A stretch of 64,000 nt of DNA from Neisseria sp. KEM232 (lineage in GTDB: Bacteria; Pseudomonadota; Gammaproteobacteria; Burkholderiales; Neisseriaceae), in NCBI RefSeq assembly GCF_002237445.1, contig NZ_CP022527.1:2046001-2110000 (forward strand), written 5' to 3'. Below the pieces are notes generated by a model that saw nothing but the letters and a program-made list of their open reading frames with translations, had not been told where the DNA came from and made no database searches. Position 1 is the stretch's first letter. Each line of letters starts with the position of its first letter. Both the position numbers and the translations under genes were made by a program. This document shows positions 7,297-16,025 of this stretch, one piece after another.

Positions 7297-8616
7297 ATGG
7301 ACATTCTTTCCCGCCTGCAAGCATTGCCGCCGGGCAGGTTCCACTACAAATTACTGGTATTGGTCGGCATCGGTTGGCTGTTTGACGCAATGGATACCGG
7401 CATCGTGTCGTTTATATTGCCCGCATTGGGCAAAGAATGGGGTTTGCAGCCGGCGCAACTGGGTTGGATAGTCAGCATCGCCTTTATCGGCATGGCACTG
7501 GGGGCAGTATCGAGCGGCTGGCTGGCAGACCGCTTCGGAAGGAAAACCGTATTTGCCGCGACCATGGCGGTGTACAGCACGGCGACGGGCCTATGCGCCT
7601 TCGCCCCCGACATTGCAACACTGCTTATCTGCCGCTTCTTTGTCGGCGTAGGACTGGGCGGACAGCTTCCCGTCGCGGTGTCATTGGTCAGCGAATACGC
7701 CCCTCCGAAAGTACGCGGTCGGTTTATCGTGTTGCTGGAAAGTTTTTGGGGGCTGGGCTGGCTTGCCGCAGCACTCGCTTCCTATTTCTTTATCCCAAAA
7801 TTCGGCTGGCACAGCGCGTTTTTAATCGGTGCGCTACCGATTTTGTATATCCCACTGGTGTTGAAATTCATCCCCGAATCCGTCCCATACCTGCTCTCGC
7901 AAGGCAAAACGGACGAAGCGCACCGGCTGGTCAGCCGCTTGGAAGAGGAAGCGGGGATTGCGCCCGCCGCAACAGCCGTAGCACCGCCGCAACAAGAAAA
8001 ACAACGCATCCGTTTCATACAACTATGGCAACAGCCTTTCGCACGGCGCACGCTGATGCTGTGGCTGGTCTGGTTCGGCATCGTCTTTTCCTATTACGGC
8101 ATTTTTACTTGGCTGCCGAAACTCTTGGTCGAACAAGGCAATACGGTGGTTAAAACCTTTGAATATGTGCTGGTGATGATAGTCGCGCAACTGCCCGGCT
8201 ACATCGCGGCGGCGGCATTGGTGGAAAAAATTGGGCGCAAAGCGACTTTGGCAGGTTTTCTCGCCGCCTGCGCCGTCTGCGCGTGGTTTTTCGGGCAAAG
8301 CAGCAGCGCCGCCGAAGTCATGGCATGGGGCAGCCTGATGTCGTTCTTCAACCTCGGCGCATGGGGCGTTTTATACACCTACACGCCCGAACTCTACCCT
8401 CTCCGCTTCCGTGCCTTCGCCTCCGGCTGGGCTGGCGCAATCGGACGTATCGGCGGCATCCTCGCGCCTATGGTAGTCGCCCAAATGGTCGGCGGCAGCG
8501 GCGGATTCGGCAATATATTCATGATGTTCGCCGGCGTGATGATGCTGATTGTATTGGTAATTTTGGCTTTAGGCGAAGAAACGAAAGGCAGGACGCTGGA
8601 GGAAATCAGCTCTTAA
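7297..8616 (+). CDS. MFS transporter, NiaP-like
   Basis: 439 aa from ATG 7297, with AAAGGAG seven bases upstream. Twelve hydrophobic segments are visible. The first carries GWLFDAMDTGIVSF, close to the motif of nicotinate transporter NiaP and the aromatic-acid/sugar MFS group. The loop 2-3 motif is GWLADRFGRK, the mid-loop is long and hydrophilic, and TM10 carries YTPELYPLRFRAFASG. Nicotinate is a possible substrate but cannot be shown. The gene is bracketed by AGGTCGTCTGAA uptake sequences, whereas the rest of the window uses AGGCCGTCTGAA, which suggests import from a Neisseria of the other dialect. Confidence 0.8.
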   Translation: MDILSRLQALPPGRFHYKLLVLVGIGWLFDAMDTGIVSFILPALGKEWGLQPAQLGWIVSIAFIGMALGAVSSGWLADRFGRKTVFAATMAVYSTATGLCAFAPDIATLLICRFFVGVGLGGQLPVAVSLVSEYAPPKVRGRFIVLLESFWGLGWLAAALASYFFIPKFGWHSAFLIGALPILYIPLVLKFIPESVPYLLSQGKTDEAHRLVSRLEEEAGIAPAATAVAPPQQEKQRIRFIQLWQQPFARRTLMLWLVWFGIVFSYYGIFTWLPKLLVEQGNTVVKTFEYVLVMIVAQLPGYIAAAALVEKIGRKATLAGFLAACAVCAWFFGQSSSAAEVMAWGSLMSFFNLGAWGVLYTYTPELYPLRFRAFASGWAGAIGRIGGILAPMVVAQMVGGSGGFGNIFMMFAGVMMLIVLVILALGEETKGRTLEEISS

Positions 8617-8645
8617 ACAACCGTATAGACAGCCCAAAATCAGCA

Positions 8646-8688
8646 AAAGGTCGTCTGAAAACTCAAAATTGGTTTTCAGACGACCTTT
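8646..8688. terminator. Inverted AG-mucDUS pair behind the MFS gene
   Basis: AAAGGTCGTCTGAAAAC at 8646-8662 pairs exactly with 8672-8688. It is the dialect variant with T in place of C at the fourth base of the 12-mer. Confidence 0.8.
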
Positions 8689-8985
8689 ATGCTAGAGATT
8701 TTCAGACGACTTTTGAGGCCATCTGAAAGTTCGAAACAATGGTTTGAACGGCAAAGAACGCGTGCGTGCGTACCGCACACACCCTACGTCGGTTTTAAAG
8801 TTTGCGCTGCCCATAGGTGGGGGGGTGTGGTGAACCACACACGCGGTTGGCGGGGATGCAGGCTACGGCTTGCTCATCATCGCCCTGTTGCAGACAAGCG
8901 GGCAGTTTGGCGTAGTTTGGCGTAGGTCGGATTCTCGAATCCGACATTTTGGGCTACGCTTGCTTGTTTTTATTAGATATATTTA
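8689..8985. other. Gene-free stretch with short repeats
   Basis: No gene is supported. The stretch carries two more degenerate uptake sequences near 8698 and 8716, short inverted and direct repeats (TGGCGTAG twice near 8908, and GTCGGATTC/GAATCCGAC near 8926-8944), and a GTGTGGTGAACCACAC palindrome at about 8826. Composition changes sharply to AT-rich at about 8960. Confidence 0.5.
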
Positions 8986-9645
8986 TTAGATATGGTAATC
9001 AAGTTGTTGATTATTAAATTGTTTTAATTTAAGCCGTAACTTTTTTGCATTTTCGCATGGAATCGCCTGAACCCGTATGAATGCACTAAATATTAAAATA
9101 ATTATTGCCGTAAGAAGTAATAAAAATCCACGCAAACTATGTTGCCAAGGTGCAAAAATGAACAAAATTAGCATAAACACACAAAGCATAAACAATAAAA
9201 AAGAAAATATATAGTATATAAATGCATCCATTAACCAATCAATAATTGAAATATTAATGGATAGTTTTCCATCTTTAAGTTTGATATATCTATAACTTTT
9301 TATAATTTGGTTAAAAGTAAACTCTCCATTTAAAAACTTATGGAAATCAATTAATTTTTCTATAAAAACAACTTCTGCATTAAATTTAAATACACGAACA
9401 AAATATTCTCTAATTAATTCATCTTCTAAGAATTTTTTTATTTCTGGCTTTTGTATTTTATTAATAATTTCCTCTAAAAGTTTTCGGCGAAAATTTTGTT
9501 TATTAGACCAGTATTCTAAAAAATCTTTGAGCTTAAATACAAAAGATAATACTATTAGGAACAATATGATTATTACTGCTGTTTTATAGTTTCCTTCTTC
9601 AAGGTATTTAATAATTATCTCTAAGATTTTATCCATTTTGATCAC
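8986..9645 (-). CDS. Hypothetical AT-rich membrane protein
   Basis: 219 aa (or 216 from the second Met, 9636). Layout: an N-terminal helix (TAVIIILFLIVLSFVF), a charged Lys/Glu-rich middle of ~100 residues, then two adjacent helices (FIYYIFSFLLFMLCVFMLILFIF and LRGFLLLLTAIIILIFSAF) and a basic tail. The very low GC and Lys/Ile-rich usage contrast with uvrB next door, so it is probably a horizontally acquired orphan. It is not recognised. The two late helices with a cytosolic domain recall abortive-infection or effector-type membrane proteins, but nothing specific supports that. Confidence 0.6.
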   Translation of the reverse strand: MIKMDKILEIIIKYLEEGNYKTAVIIILFLIVLSFVFKLKDFLEYWSNKQNFRRKLLEEIINKIQKPEIKKFLEDELIREYFVRVFKFNAEVVFIEKLIDFHKFLNGEFTFNQIIKSYRYIKLKDGKLSINISIIDWLMDAFIYYIFSFLLFMLCVFMLILFIFAPWQHSLRGFLLLLTAIIILIFSAFIRVQAIPCENAKKLRLKLKQFNNQQLDYHI

Positions 9646-9659
9646 CTAAATTTGAAATA

Positions 9660-11687
9660 TTACTCAGCCCCAAACAACAAATTCTCCTTAATCCCCCGAA
9701 TCCTATCCCTCAAAACAGCCGCCTCTTCAAACTGCAAATCCCTAGCCGCCTGCTGCATAGCCTTTTCCAGTTTGGCGATTTCTTTAATCGCGTCTTCTTC
9801 GTTGTGAATCTCGCCGACTTTAACCTTGTTTTTGCCTTTCAGACGACCTTTGCCGCCGTCTTCTTCGTGGTACACGCCGTCGATGATGTCTTTAACCTGT
9901 TTTTTAATCTGCTGCGGCACGATGCCGTGTTCTTTGTTGAATTTCATCTGTTTTTCGCGGCGGCGTTCGGTTTCGTCGATGGCGGCTTTCATGGAGTCGG
10001 TGATTTTGTCGGCGTACAGGATGGCGACGCCGTTCACGTTGCGCGCGGCGCGGCCTATGGTTTGAATCAGGCTGCGGTGGGAGCGCAGGAAGCCTTCTTT
10101 GTCGGCGTCGAGGATGGCGACGAGGGAGACTTCGGGGATGTCGAGGCCTTCGCGCAAGAGGTTGATGCCGACGAGTACGTCAAACAGTCCGAGCCGCAAA
10201 TCTCTAATGATTTCAACGCGCTCTACGGTGTCGATGTCGCTGTGCAGGTAGCGCACCTTGATGCCGAGTTCGCTGTAATAGTCGGTGAGTTGCTCTGCCA
10301 TGCGTTTGGTGAGGGTGGTAACGAGCACGCGTTCGCCTTTTTGGATGCGGTCGTTGATTTCGCTCATTAAGTCGTCGACTTGGGTGGCGACGGGGCGGAT
10401 GATGATTTGGGGGTCGACCAGTCCTGTGGGGCGGACGACTTGTTCGACCACTTGTCCGGCGTGTTCTTCTTCGTATTTGGCGGGGGTGGCGGAAACGAAG
10501 ACGGTTTGAGGCATGACTTTTTCAAATTCGTGGAATTTGAGCGGGCGGTTGTCGCGGGCGGAAGGCAACCTGAAACCATAATCGACGAGGTTTTGCTTGC
10601 GCGATGCGTCGCCTTTGTACATGCCGCCGATTTGGGTAACGGTAACGTGGCTTTCGTCGATGAACATGATGGCGTTGTCGGGCAGGTAGTCCATCAGCGT
10701 GGGCGGCGGTTCGCCTTCTTTTTTGCCGGAGAAGTGGCGGGAGTAGTTTTCGATGCCTTTGCAGAAGCCCATTTCGTAGAGCATTTCGAGGTCGAAACGG
10801 GTGCGCTGTTCGATGCGTTGTTGTTCTACGGGGCGTTGTTCGCGGGCGAAAAACTCGATGCGTTCGCGCAATTCTTCTTTGATGGACTCGCAGGCGCGCA
10901 ATACGGTGTCGCGCGGGGTAACGTAGTGGCTGGACGGGAAGACGGTGTAGCGGCCGACGCGCTGGATAAGGCTGCCTGAAAGCGGGTCGAACATATCGAG
11001 GCGGTCGATTTCGTCGTCGAACAGGCTGATGCGCAAGGCGTTTTCGGAGCTTTCGGCGGGGTACACGTCAATCACGTCGCCGCGCACGCGGAAGCTGCCG
11101 CGTTTGAAGTCCAAATCGCCGCGTTCGTACTGCATGGAAACGAGCGTGGCGATGATGTCGCGCTGCTCGATGGTGTCGCCTTCTTTGACGGACAACACCA
11201 TTTGTTGATACTCGGTCGGGTCGCCGATACCGTAAATGGCGGACACGGTGGCGACGATAATCACGTCGTCGCGCGTCATCAGGTTTTTGGTGGCGGAAAG
11301 GCGCATCTGCTCGATGTGTTCGTTGATCGCGCTGTCTTTTTCGATGAACAGGTCGCGACTGGGCACATAGGCTTCGGGCTGGTAATAGTCGTAGTAGGAG
11401 ACGAAATATTCCACCGCGTTTTCGGGGAAAAACTCGCGCATTTCGGCGTAGAGCTGGGCGGCTAGGGTCTTGTTGTGCGCCATGATGATGGCGGGGCGGC
11501 CGCTTTGCGCGATGACGTTCGCCATGGTGTAGGTTTTGCCCGAACCGGTTACGCCAAGCAGGGTTTGATAGGCTAGGCCGTCTGAAAGCCCTTCGAGCAA
11601 GCCGGCAATGGCGGTGGGCTGGTCGCCGGCGGGCGGGAAGGGTTGGTGGAGTTTGAAGGGGGAATCGGGGTATTGGATGATTTGCAT
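9660..11687 (-). CDS. uvrB: Excinuclease ABC subunit B
   Basis: 675 aa, the usual length. UvrB is the damage-verifying helicase of nucleotide excision repair. Walker A GVTGSGKT is at residues 45-52. The beta-hairpin follows (VSYYDYYQPEAYVP), then the DEAD-like FIDESHV, helicase motif VI QTIGRAARN, and the C-terminal UVR domain that binds UvrC (KLEKAMQQAARDLQFEEAAVLRDRI). The start at ATG 11687 matches family N-termini; an upstream frame extension is not coding. An uptake sequence near 11577 is read as LSDGL, and a muc-dialect one at 9838-9849 as GRLKG in the linker before the UVR domain. Confidence 0.97.
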   Translation of the reverse strand: MQIIQYPDSPFKLHQPFPPAGDQPTAIAGLLEGLSDGLAYQTLLGVTGSGKTYTMANVIAQSGRPAIIMAHNKTLAAQLYAEMREFFPENAVEYFVSYYDYYQPEAYVPSRDLFIEKDSAINEHIEQMRLSATKNLMTRDDVIIVATVSAIYGIGDPTEYQQMVLSVKEGDTIEQRDIIATLVSMQYERGDLDFKRGSFRVRGDVIDVYPAESSENALRISLFDDEIDRLDMFDPLSGSLIQRVGRYTVFPSSHYVTPRDTVLRACESIKEELRERIEFFAREQRPVEQQRIEQRTRFDLEMLYEMGFCKGIENYSRHFSGKKEGEPPPTLMDYLPDNAIMFIDESHVTVTQIGGMYKGDASRKQNLVDYGFRLPSARDNRPLKFHEFEKVMPQTVFVSATPAKYEEEHAGQVVEQVVRPTGLVDPQIIIRPVATQVDDLMSEINDRIQKGERVLVTTLTKRMAEQLTDYYSELGIKVRYLHSDIDTVERVEIIRDLRLGLFDVLVGINLLREGLDIPEVSLVAILDADKEGFLRSHRSLIQTIGRAARNVNGVAILYADKITDSMKAAIDETERRREKQMKFNKEHGIVPQQIKKQVKDIIDGVYHEEDGGKGRLKGKNKVKVGEIHNEEDAIKEIAKLEKAMQQAARDLQFEEAAVLRDRIRGIKENLLFGAE

Positions 11688-11730
11688 GGCAATCGTTCGA
11701 CAACGCGGGGAAAGCGGGCGATTATATAGC

Positions 11731-11765
11731 AAGAGGCCGTCTGAAAAGTTTTCAGACGGCCTCTT
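11731..11765. terminator. Inverted DUS pair between hfq and uvrB
   Basis: 17-base arms (11731-11747 and 11749-11765) with a one-base loop, just past the hfq stop and before the uvrB start. Confidence 0.8.
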
Positions 11766-11776
11766 CTCTGCGCGGC

Positions 11777-12040
11777 TTATTCGGCGGCAGGCTGCTCGCT
11801 CTCGGCGGCTTTGTTCTCGTGTTGCAGGCTGACGGCGCGGGCGGGAACAATGGTGGAAATGGCGTGTTTGTACACCATTTGGGTCACCGAGGTATTGCGC
11901 AGCAGCACAACGTATTGGTCGAAGGATTCGACTTGGCCTTGCAGCTTGATGCCGTTTACCAGATAGATGGAAACGGGCACATGCTCTTTACGCAGGGCGT
12001 TCAAAAAGGGGTCTTGCAACATTTGGGCTTTAGCTGTCAT
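11777..12040 (-). CDS. hfq: RNA chaperone Hfq
   Basis: 87 aa. The Sm1 motif (QDPFLNALRKEHVPVSIYLVNGIKLQGQ) and Sm2 motif (YKHAISTIVPAR) are intact, with an acidic, Ala/Glu-rich C-terminal tail. Hfq forms a hexameric ring that pairs small RNAs with mRNAs. It is transcribed alone; in gammaproteobacteria it usually sits with miaA and hflX, which are not here. The length is short, as in neisserial Hfq. Confidence 0.96.
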   Translation of the reverse strand: MTAKAQMLQDPFLNALRKEHVPVSIYLVNGIKLQGQVESFDQYVVLLRNTSVTQMVYKHAISTIVPARAVSLQHENKAAESEQPAAE

Positions 12041-12140
12041 TTTTTATACTCCACTTTCGGATGGTTTTGTTTATTAGAAAAACGGTGCGGATTGTAACGG
12101 TTATCGGCTGCCTTGACTACCTTTTAGGCAGGACGCTTTT

Positions 12141-12617
12141 TCAGACGTATTCCACCGCCACGATTTCGTACTCGCGCACGCCGCCGGGTGCCTGCACTTC
12201 GGCCACGTCGCCCTCTTCCTTGCCGATCAGGGCGCGGGCGATGGGGGAGCCGACGGAGATTTTGCCCGCTTTGATGTCGGCTTCGTCTTCGCCGACGATT
12301 TGGTAGCGGACATGGTCGCCGCTGTCGAGGTCTTCCAAATCGAGGGTCGCGCCGAAGACGACTTTGCCTTCGGCATGGATTTCGGCGGGGTTGATGACGT
12401 GGGCGTGCGAGAGTTTGTGTTCGATTTCGGCGATGCGGCCTTCGATAAAGCCCTGGCGCTCTTTGGCGGCTTCATATTCGGCGTTTTCCGACAAATCGCC
12501 GTGCGAACGCGCTTCGGCGATGGCGGCGATGACTTCGGGACGCGCCACGCTTTTGAGCTGTTGCAGCTCGTTTTTCAGCAGCTCCGCGCCGCGCACGGTC
12601 AGAGGGATTTTTTTCAT
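12141..12617 (-). CDS. greA: Transcription elongation factor GreA
   Basis: 158 aa from ATG 12617. The N-terminal coiled coil carries the tip motif (HGDLSENAEYEAAKERQ) that enters the RNA polymerase secondary channel and promotes cleavage of backtracked transcripts. The C-terminal FKBP-like domain ends in EYEIVAVEYV. An in-frame upstream extension exists but the family start is MKKIPLTV. It is preceded on the minus strand by ssb and separated from it by a DUS terminator. Confidence 0.96.
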   Translation of the reverse strand: MKKIPLTVRGAELLKNELQQLKSVARPEVIAAIAEARSHGDLSENAEYEAAKERQGFIEGRIAEIEHKLSHAHVINPAEIHAEGKVVFGATLDLEDLDSGDHVRYQIVGEDEADIKAGKISVGSPIARALIGKEEGDVAEVQAPGGVREYEIVAVEYV

Positions 12618-12750
12618 TCGGCAGTTCCTAAAAAACGGGACGGCAGAGCGCCGCCCAAAAATACAAAAAGGCAAGCCGCGCGGTAAAACGGCGGCTTGCG
12701 GTGTTCGATGCGGCGGCATTGTACCAAAAACGGGTGTTTTGGCAATCTCT

Positions 12751-12792
12751 GTTTTCAGACGGCCTGCACGCATTCGGAGGCCGTCTGAAAAC
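12751..12792. terminator. Inverted DUS pair behind ssb
   Basis: GTTTTCAGACGGCCT at 12751-12765 pairs with AGGCCGTCTGAAAAC at 12778-12792, adjoining the ssb stop. Confidence 0.8.
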
Positions 12793-12800
12793 GCGGTTTG

Positions 12801-13310
12801 TCAGAACGGAATATCGTCGTCGATGTCTTCCACCGGCGCGGCAGGCGCGGGGGCGGGGCGGCGGGCAGGGGCGGCGGGCGGTTCGGAATACTGCTGTTGC
12901 GGCGCGGCCTGCTGGTAGGGCTGCTGCGGCGCGCTCTGTTGGTAGCCGCCTTCCTGATAGGGCGCGCCGCCGCCGCTTTGGCGGCTGTCGAGCATTTTCA
13001 TTTCGTTGGCGATGATGTCGTAGGACGTGCGCTCGATGCCGTCGCGGTCTTGGTATTTGCGGCTCTGGATGCGGCCTTCGATGTAAATCTGGCTGCCTTT
13101 TTTCAGATACTGTCCGGCGATTTCGGCCAGGCGGCGGTACATGGTGATGTTGTGCCACTCGGTGCGCTCCTGGCGCTGGCCGCTCTGGCGGTCGTTCCAC
13201 GTTTCGCTGGTGGCCATCGAAAAGTTGCAGACGGGCTCGCCGTTGGGCATATAGCGCACTTCGGGGTCGCGGCCGAGGCGGCCGATGAGGATTACTTTGT
13301 TTAAAGACAT
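12801..13310 (-). CDS. ssb: Single-stranded DNA-binding protein
   Basis: 169 aa from ATG 13310. An OB fold (SLNKVILIGRLGRDPEVRYM, then WHNITMYRRLAEIAGQYLKKG) is followed by a Gln/Pro/Ala-rich flexible linker and the acidic tip DIDDDIPF, which recruits repair and replication partners. It starts four bases after the stop of the MFS gene upstream, so the two are co-transcribed. Confidence 0.96.
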   Translation of the reverse strand: MSLNKVILIGRLGRDPEVRYMPNGEPVCNFSMATSETWNDRQSGQRQERTEWHNITMYRRLAEIAGQYLKKGSQIYIEGRIQSRKYQDRDGIERTSYDIIANEMKMLDSRQSGGGAPYQEGGYQQSAPQQPYQQAAPQQQYSEPPAAPARRPAPAPAAPVEDIDDDIPF

Positions 13311-13314
13311 GGTT

Positions 13315-14697
13315 TTACTCTCCTGAAATAATGACTTTGGCGGCCGCCTCGTCAAAGCCTTTCTGCATGGCTTTGATGTACACGGTTTCGCCGTCGCTGC
13401 TGAAACTGATTTGCTCGACGCCCGCAAGTGTGCCGAGTGCGGCGGACAGCTGCTGCTGCCTGCCCGTCCAAACACTGCCGACGCGCAGGGCGACGGTTTT
13501 CACGGGCTTGGGCGCGGGGCTGGCGGCGGCCGATGCCAGCCACACCAGCGTCAGCACCACCACAAACGATAGCACGGCATACATGCCGTGGTGCTGGAAC
13601 AGCCAGCCGCCGAGCCAGAAGCCGCTCATCAGGCCGACCGATTGCAGGGTGTTGTACACGCCCATCGCCGTGCCCTTCAAATCGGCGGGAGCGATTTTCG
13701 ACACCATCGACGGCTGGCTTGCTTCGAGAATATTGAAGCCGACGAAATAGACAATCAGACAGGCGCCGATCAGCCACAGCGAATGCAGCGACAGCATCAG
13801 CGCGGCCACGGCGGCGGCGGTGAGCACGATGCCGATAACGAACACCTGTTTCAGACGGCCTCTGGTCTCGCCGACGATGATGGCGGGTATCATCAGAATC
13901 AGGCCGAGCAGCGTGGCGGGGAAATAGACTTTCCAATGGCCGGTTTTGTCCAGCCCCAGTCCTTCCATCACAAAGGGCAGGCTGGCAAACAGCGCCATCA
14001 TGCCGCAGTGCAGGGCGAAAATACCGAAATTGAGGCTCATCAGGCGGCGGTCGGCAAACACTTCGCGCAAACGCGAGGGCTGCGCCTGCGCGTCTTCGTG
14101 CAGCTTGGAAACCTGCGGATCGGGCGTCCAAAACGCCACCACCAGAATGCTCGCCAGCGTCAGCACGCCCGTGAGCAGAAACAGCCCTTTCACGCCGATA
14201 ACGCCCGTCAGCATCGGCGACAAAACCAGGCTGGCGGAAAAGGTGATGCCGATGCTCAAACCAATCATCGCCATCGAACGTGTGCGCACTTCCTCGCGCG
14301 TCAGGTCGGCCAGCAGCGCCGTTACCGCCGCGCTCACCGCGCCCGCACCCTGCAAGGCACGTCCCAGCACCAGCATTGCCCAAGTGTCGGCGGCGGCGGC
14401 GGTGAAGCTGCCGGCGGCAAACAGAATCAGGCCGAAATAAATCGTTTTCTTGCGGCCGAAGCGGTCGGAAGCGATGCCCAGCGGCAGCTGCATCAAGGCC
14501 TGCGTCAGCCCGTACATCCCCGCTGCAAAGCCCGCCAGCGCGGCGTTGCCTTCCGCGCCGGGCAGACCCGCCGCATACAGCGACAGCACGGGCAGCACGA
14601 GAAACATCCCCAGCATACGCAGCGCGTACACGCCCGCCAGCGAAGTGCTGGCGCGCCATTCGTCGGGGAACATTTGTGTTTGGTTTGCTCTTGCCAT
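13315..14697 (-). CDS. MFS drug-efflux-type transporter (YajR-like)
   Basis: 460 aa with twelve transmembrane segments. MFS motif A is SDRFGRKKTI, and the antiporter motif C region is in TM5 (GLSIGITFSASLVLSPMLTG). After TM12 an extra cytosolic domain of ~60 residues (VALRVGSVWTGRQQQ to the end) matches the size and place of the YAM domain of YajR. It lies directly upstream of ssb, a linkage common in betaproteobacteria. The substrate is unknown. Confidence 0.85.
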   Translation of the reverse strand: MARANQTQMFPDEWRASTSLAGVYALRMLGMFLVLPVLSLYAAGLPGAEGNAALAGFAAGMYGLTQALMQLPLGIASDRFGRKKTIYFGLILFAAGSFTAAAADTWAMLVLGRALQGAGAVSAAVTALLADLTREEVRTRSMAMIGLSIGITFSASLVLSPMLTGVIGVKGLFLLTGVLTLASILVVAFWTPDPQVSKLHEDAQAQPSRLREVFADRRLMSLNFGIFALHCGMMALFASLPFVMEGLGLDKTGHWKVYFPATLLGLILMIPAIIVGETRGRLKQVFVIGIVLTAAAVAALMLSLHSLWLIGACLIVYFVGFNILEASQPSMVSKIAPADLKGTAMGVYNTLQSVGLMSGFWLGGWLFQHHGMYAVLSFVVVLTLVWLASAAASPAPKPVKTVALRVGSVWTGRQQQLSAALGTLAGVEQISFSSDGETVYIKAMQKGFDEAAAKVIISGE

Positions 14698-14859
14698 GCT
14701 GCCGCCTTTATTGCTGTTTCCGGTTGTGTGTGCCGTTGTTTTGAGTGACGGAGGCCGTCTGAAAGGCCTGAAAGCGGCGGATTATACAGCATCGCGCCGC
14801 CGCCGAACGATGCGCCGCCAAACTCTGCTAAAATCGCCGCCTTCCCTTGTCCGCAACCG

Positions 14860-14897
14860 CTTTCAGACGGCCTCAAGCGACAAAAAGGCCGTCTGAA
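14860..14897. other. Inverted DUS pair upstream of trpS
   Basis: A reverse copy (CGCTTTCAGACGGCC) and a forward copy (GGCCGTCTGAAAA) stand 22 bases before the trpS start. As it lies in the trpS leader, it is more likely an uptake site than a terminator for that gene. Confidence 0.6.
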
Positions 14898-14919
14898 AAC
14901 ACCAGAAAGCACCCGCACC

Positions 14920-15930
14920 ATGACTAAAAAACGCGTTCTCACCGGCGTAACCACCACCGGCATTCCCCACCTCGGCAACTACGTCGGCGCCATCCGCCCC
15001 GCCATCCGCGCCGCGCAAAATCCCGACACCGAATCCTTCCTCTTCCTTGCCGACTACCACGGCATCATCAAATGCCACGAGCCCGAGCGCATTCATGAGT
15101 CCACCCAAGCCGTAGCCGCCACCTGGCTCGCCTGCGGCCTCGACCCCGAGCGCACCACCTTCTACCGCCAAAGCGACATCCCCGAAGTGATGGAGCTCAA
15201 CTGGATACTCACCTGCATCACCGCCAAAGGCCTGATGAACCGCGCCCACGCCTACAAAGCCGCCGTGCAGGCCAACACTGAAAATAATCAGGAAGACCCC
15301 GACCACGGCGTAGAAATGGGCTTGTACAGCTACCCGATTCTGATGACCGCCGACATTCTCATGTTTAACGCAGAGGAAGTGCCCGTCGGCCGCGACCAAA
15401 TCCAACACGTCGAAATGGCGCGCGACATCGCCGGGCGCTTCAACCACCGCTTCAGCGAACTCTTCACCCTGCCCGAAGTGAAAATCGACGAACAGGTCGA
15501 GCTGCTGGTCGGCCTCGACGGGCGCAAAATGAGCAAAAGCTACGGCAACACCATCCCCCTGTTTGAAACCGAGAAAAAGCTGCAAAAATCGGTAAACAAA
15601 ATCATCACCAACCTGAAAGAACCCGGCGAGCCCAAACAGCCCGACGAAAGCCCGCTGTTTGAAATATACAAAGCCTTCGCCACGCCCGCGCAAACCGCCG
15701 AGTTCACCCAAATGCTCTCCGACGGCCTCGCCTGGGGCGAAGCGAAGAAACTCCTCGCCGCCAAAATCAACGCCGAGCTCGCCGACAAGCGCGAACGCTA
15801 CAACAAGCTGACCGCCCGCCCCGCGCAAATCGAAGAAATCTTACAGGCCGGCGCACAAAAAGCCCGCCGCGAAGCGCGCGAGCTTTTAGACAAAGTACGC
15901 GACGCCGTCGGCATCCGCGCCTTGAAGTAA
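14920..15930 (+). CDS. trpS: Tryptophanyl-tRNA synthetase
   Basis: 336 aa, class I synthetase. The HIGH-like motif is in TTTGIPHLGNYVG near residue 16, and KMSKS is in GRKMSKSYGN near residue 205. The specificity segment GLYSYPILMTADILMF is also present. It charges tRNA-Trp. It is monocistronic, with a DUS pair as terminator, and followed by tyrA. Confidence 0.97.
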   Translation: MTKKRVLTGVTTTGIPHLGNYVGAIRPAIRAAQNPDTESFLFLADYHGIIKCHEPERIHESTQAVAATWLACGLDPERTTFYRQSDIPEVMELNWILTCITAKGLMNRAHAYKAAVQANTENNQEDPDHGVEMGLYSYPILMTADILMFNAEEVPVGRDQIQHVEMARDIAGRFNHRFSELFTLPEVKIDEQVELLVGLDGRKMSKSYGNTIPLFETEKKLQKSVNKIITNLKEPGEPKQPDESPLFEIYKAFATPAQTAEFTQMLSDGLAWGEAKKLLAAKINAELADKRERYNKLTARPAQIEEILQAGAQKARREARELLDKVRDAVGIRALK

Positions 15931-15938
15931 AACCGAAA

Positions 15939-16000
15939 AGGCCGTCTGAAAGCGCAGCTTCGGCGCAGCCAACACCGCTTTGCCCGCTTTCAGACGGCCT
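15939..16000. terminator. Inverted DUS pair behind trpS
   Basis: AGGCCGTCTGAAAGCG at 15939-15954 pairs with 15985-16000 around a 30-base loop. A similar arrangement with CGCAGCTTCGGCG in the loop occurs behind argB. Confidence 0.7.
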
Positions 16001-16025
16001 CAAACCATCCGACAGAGGCCGCACC

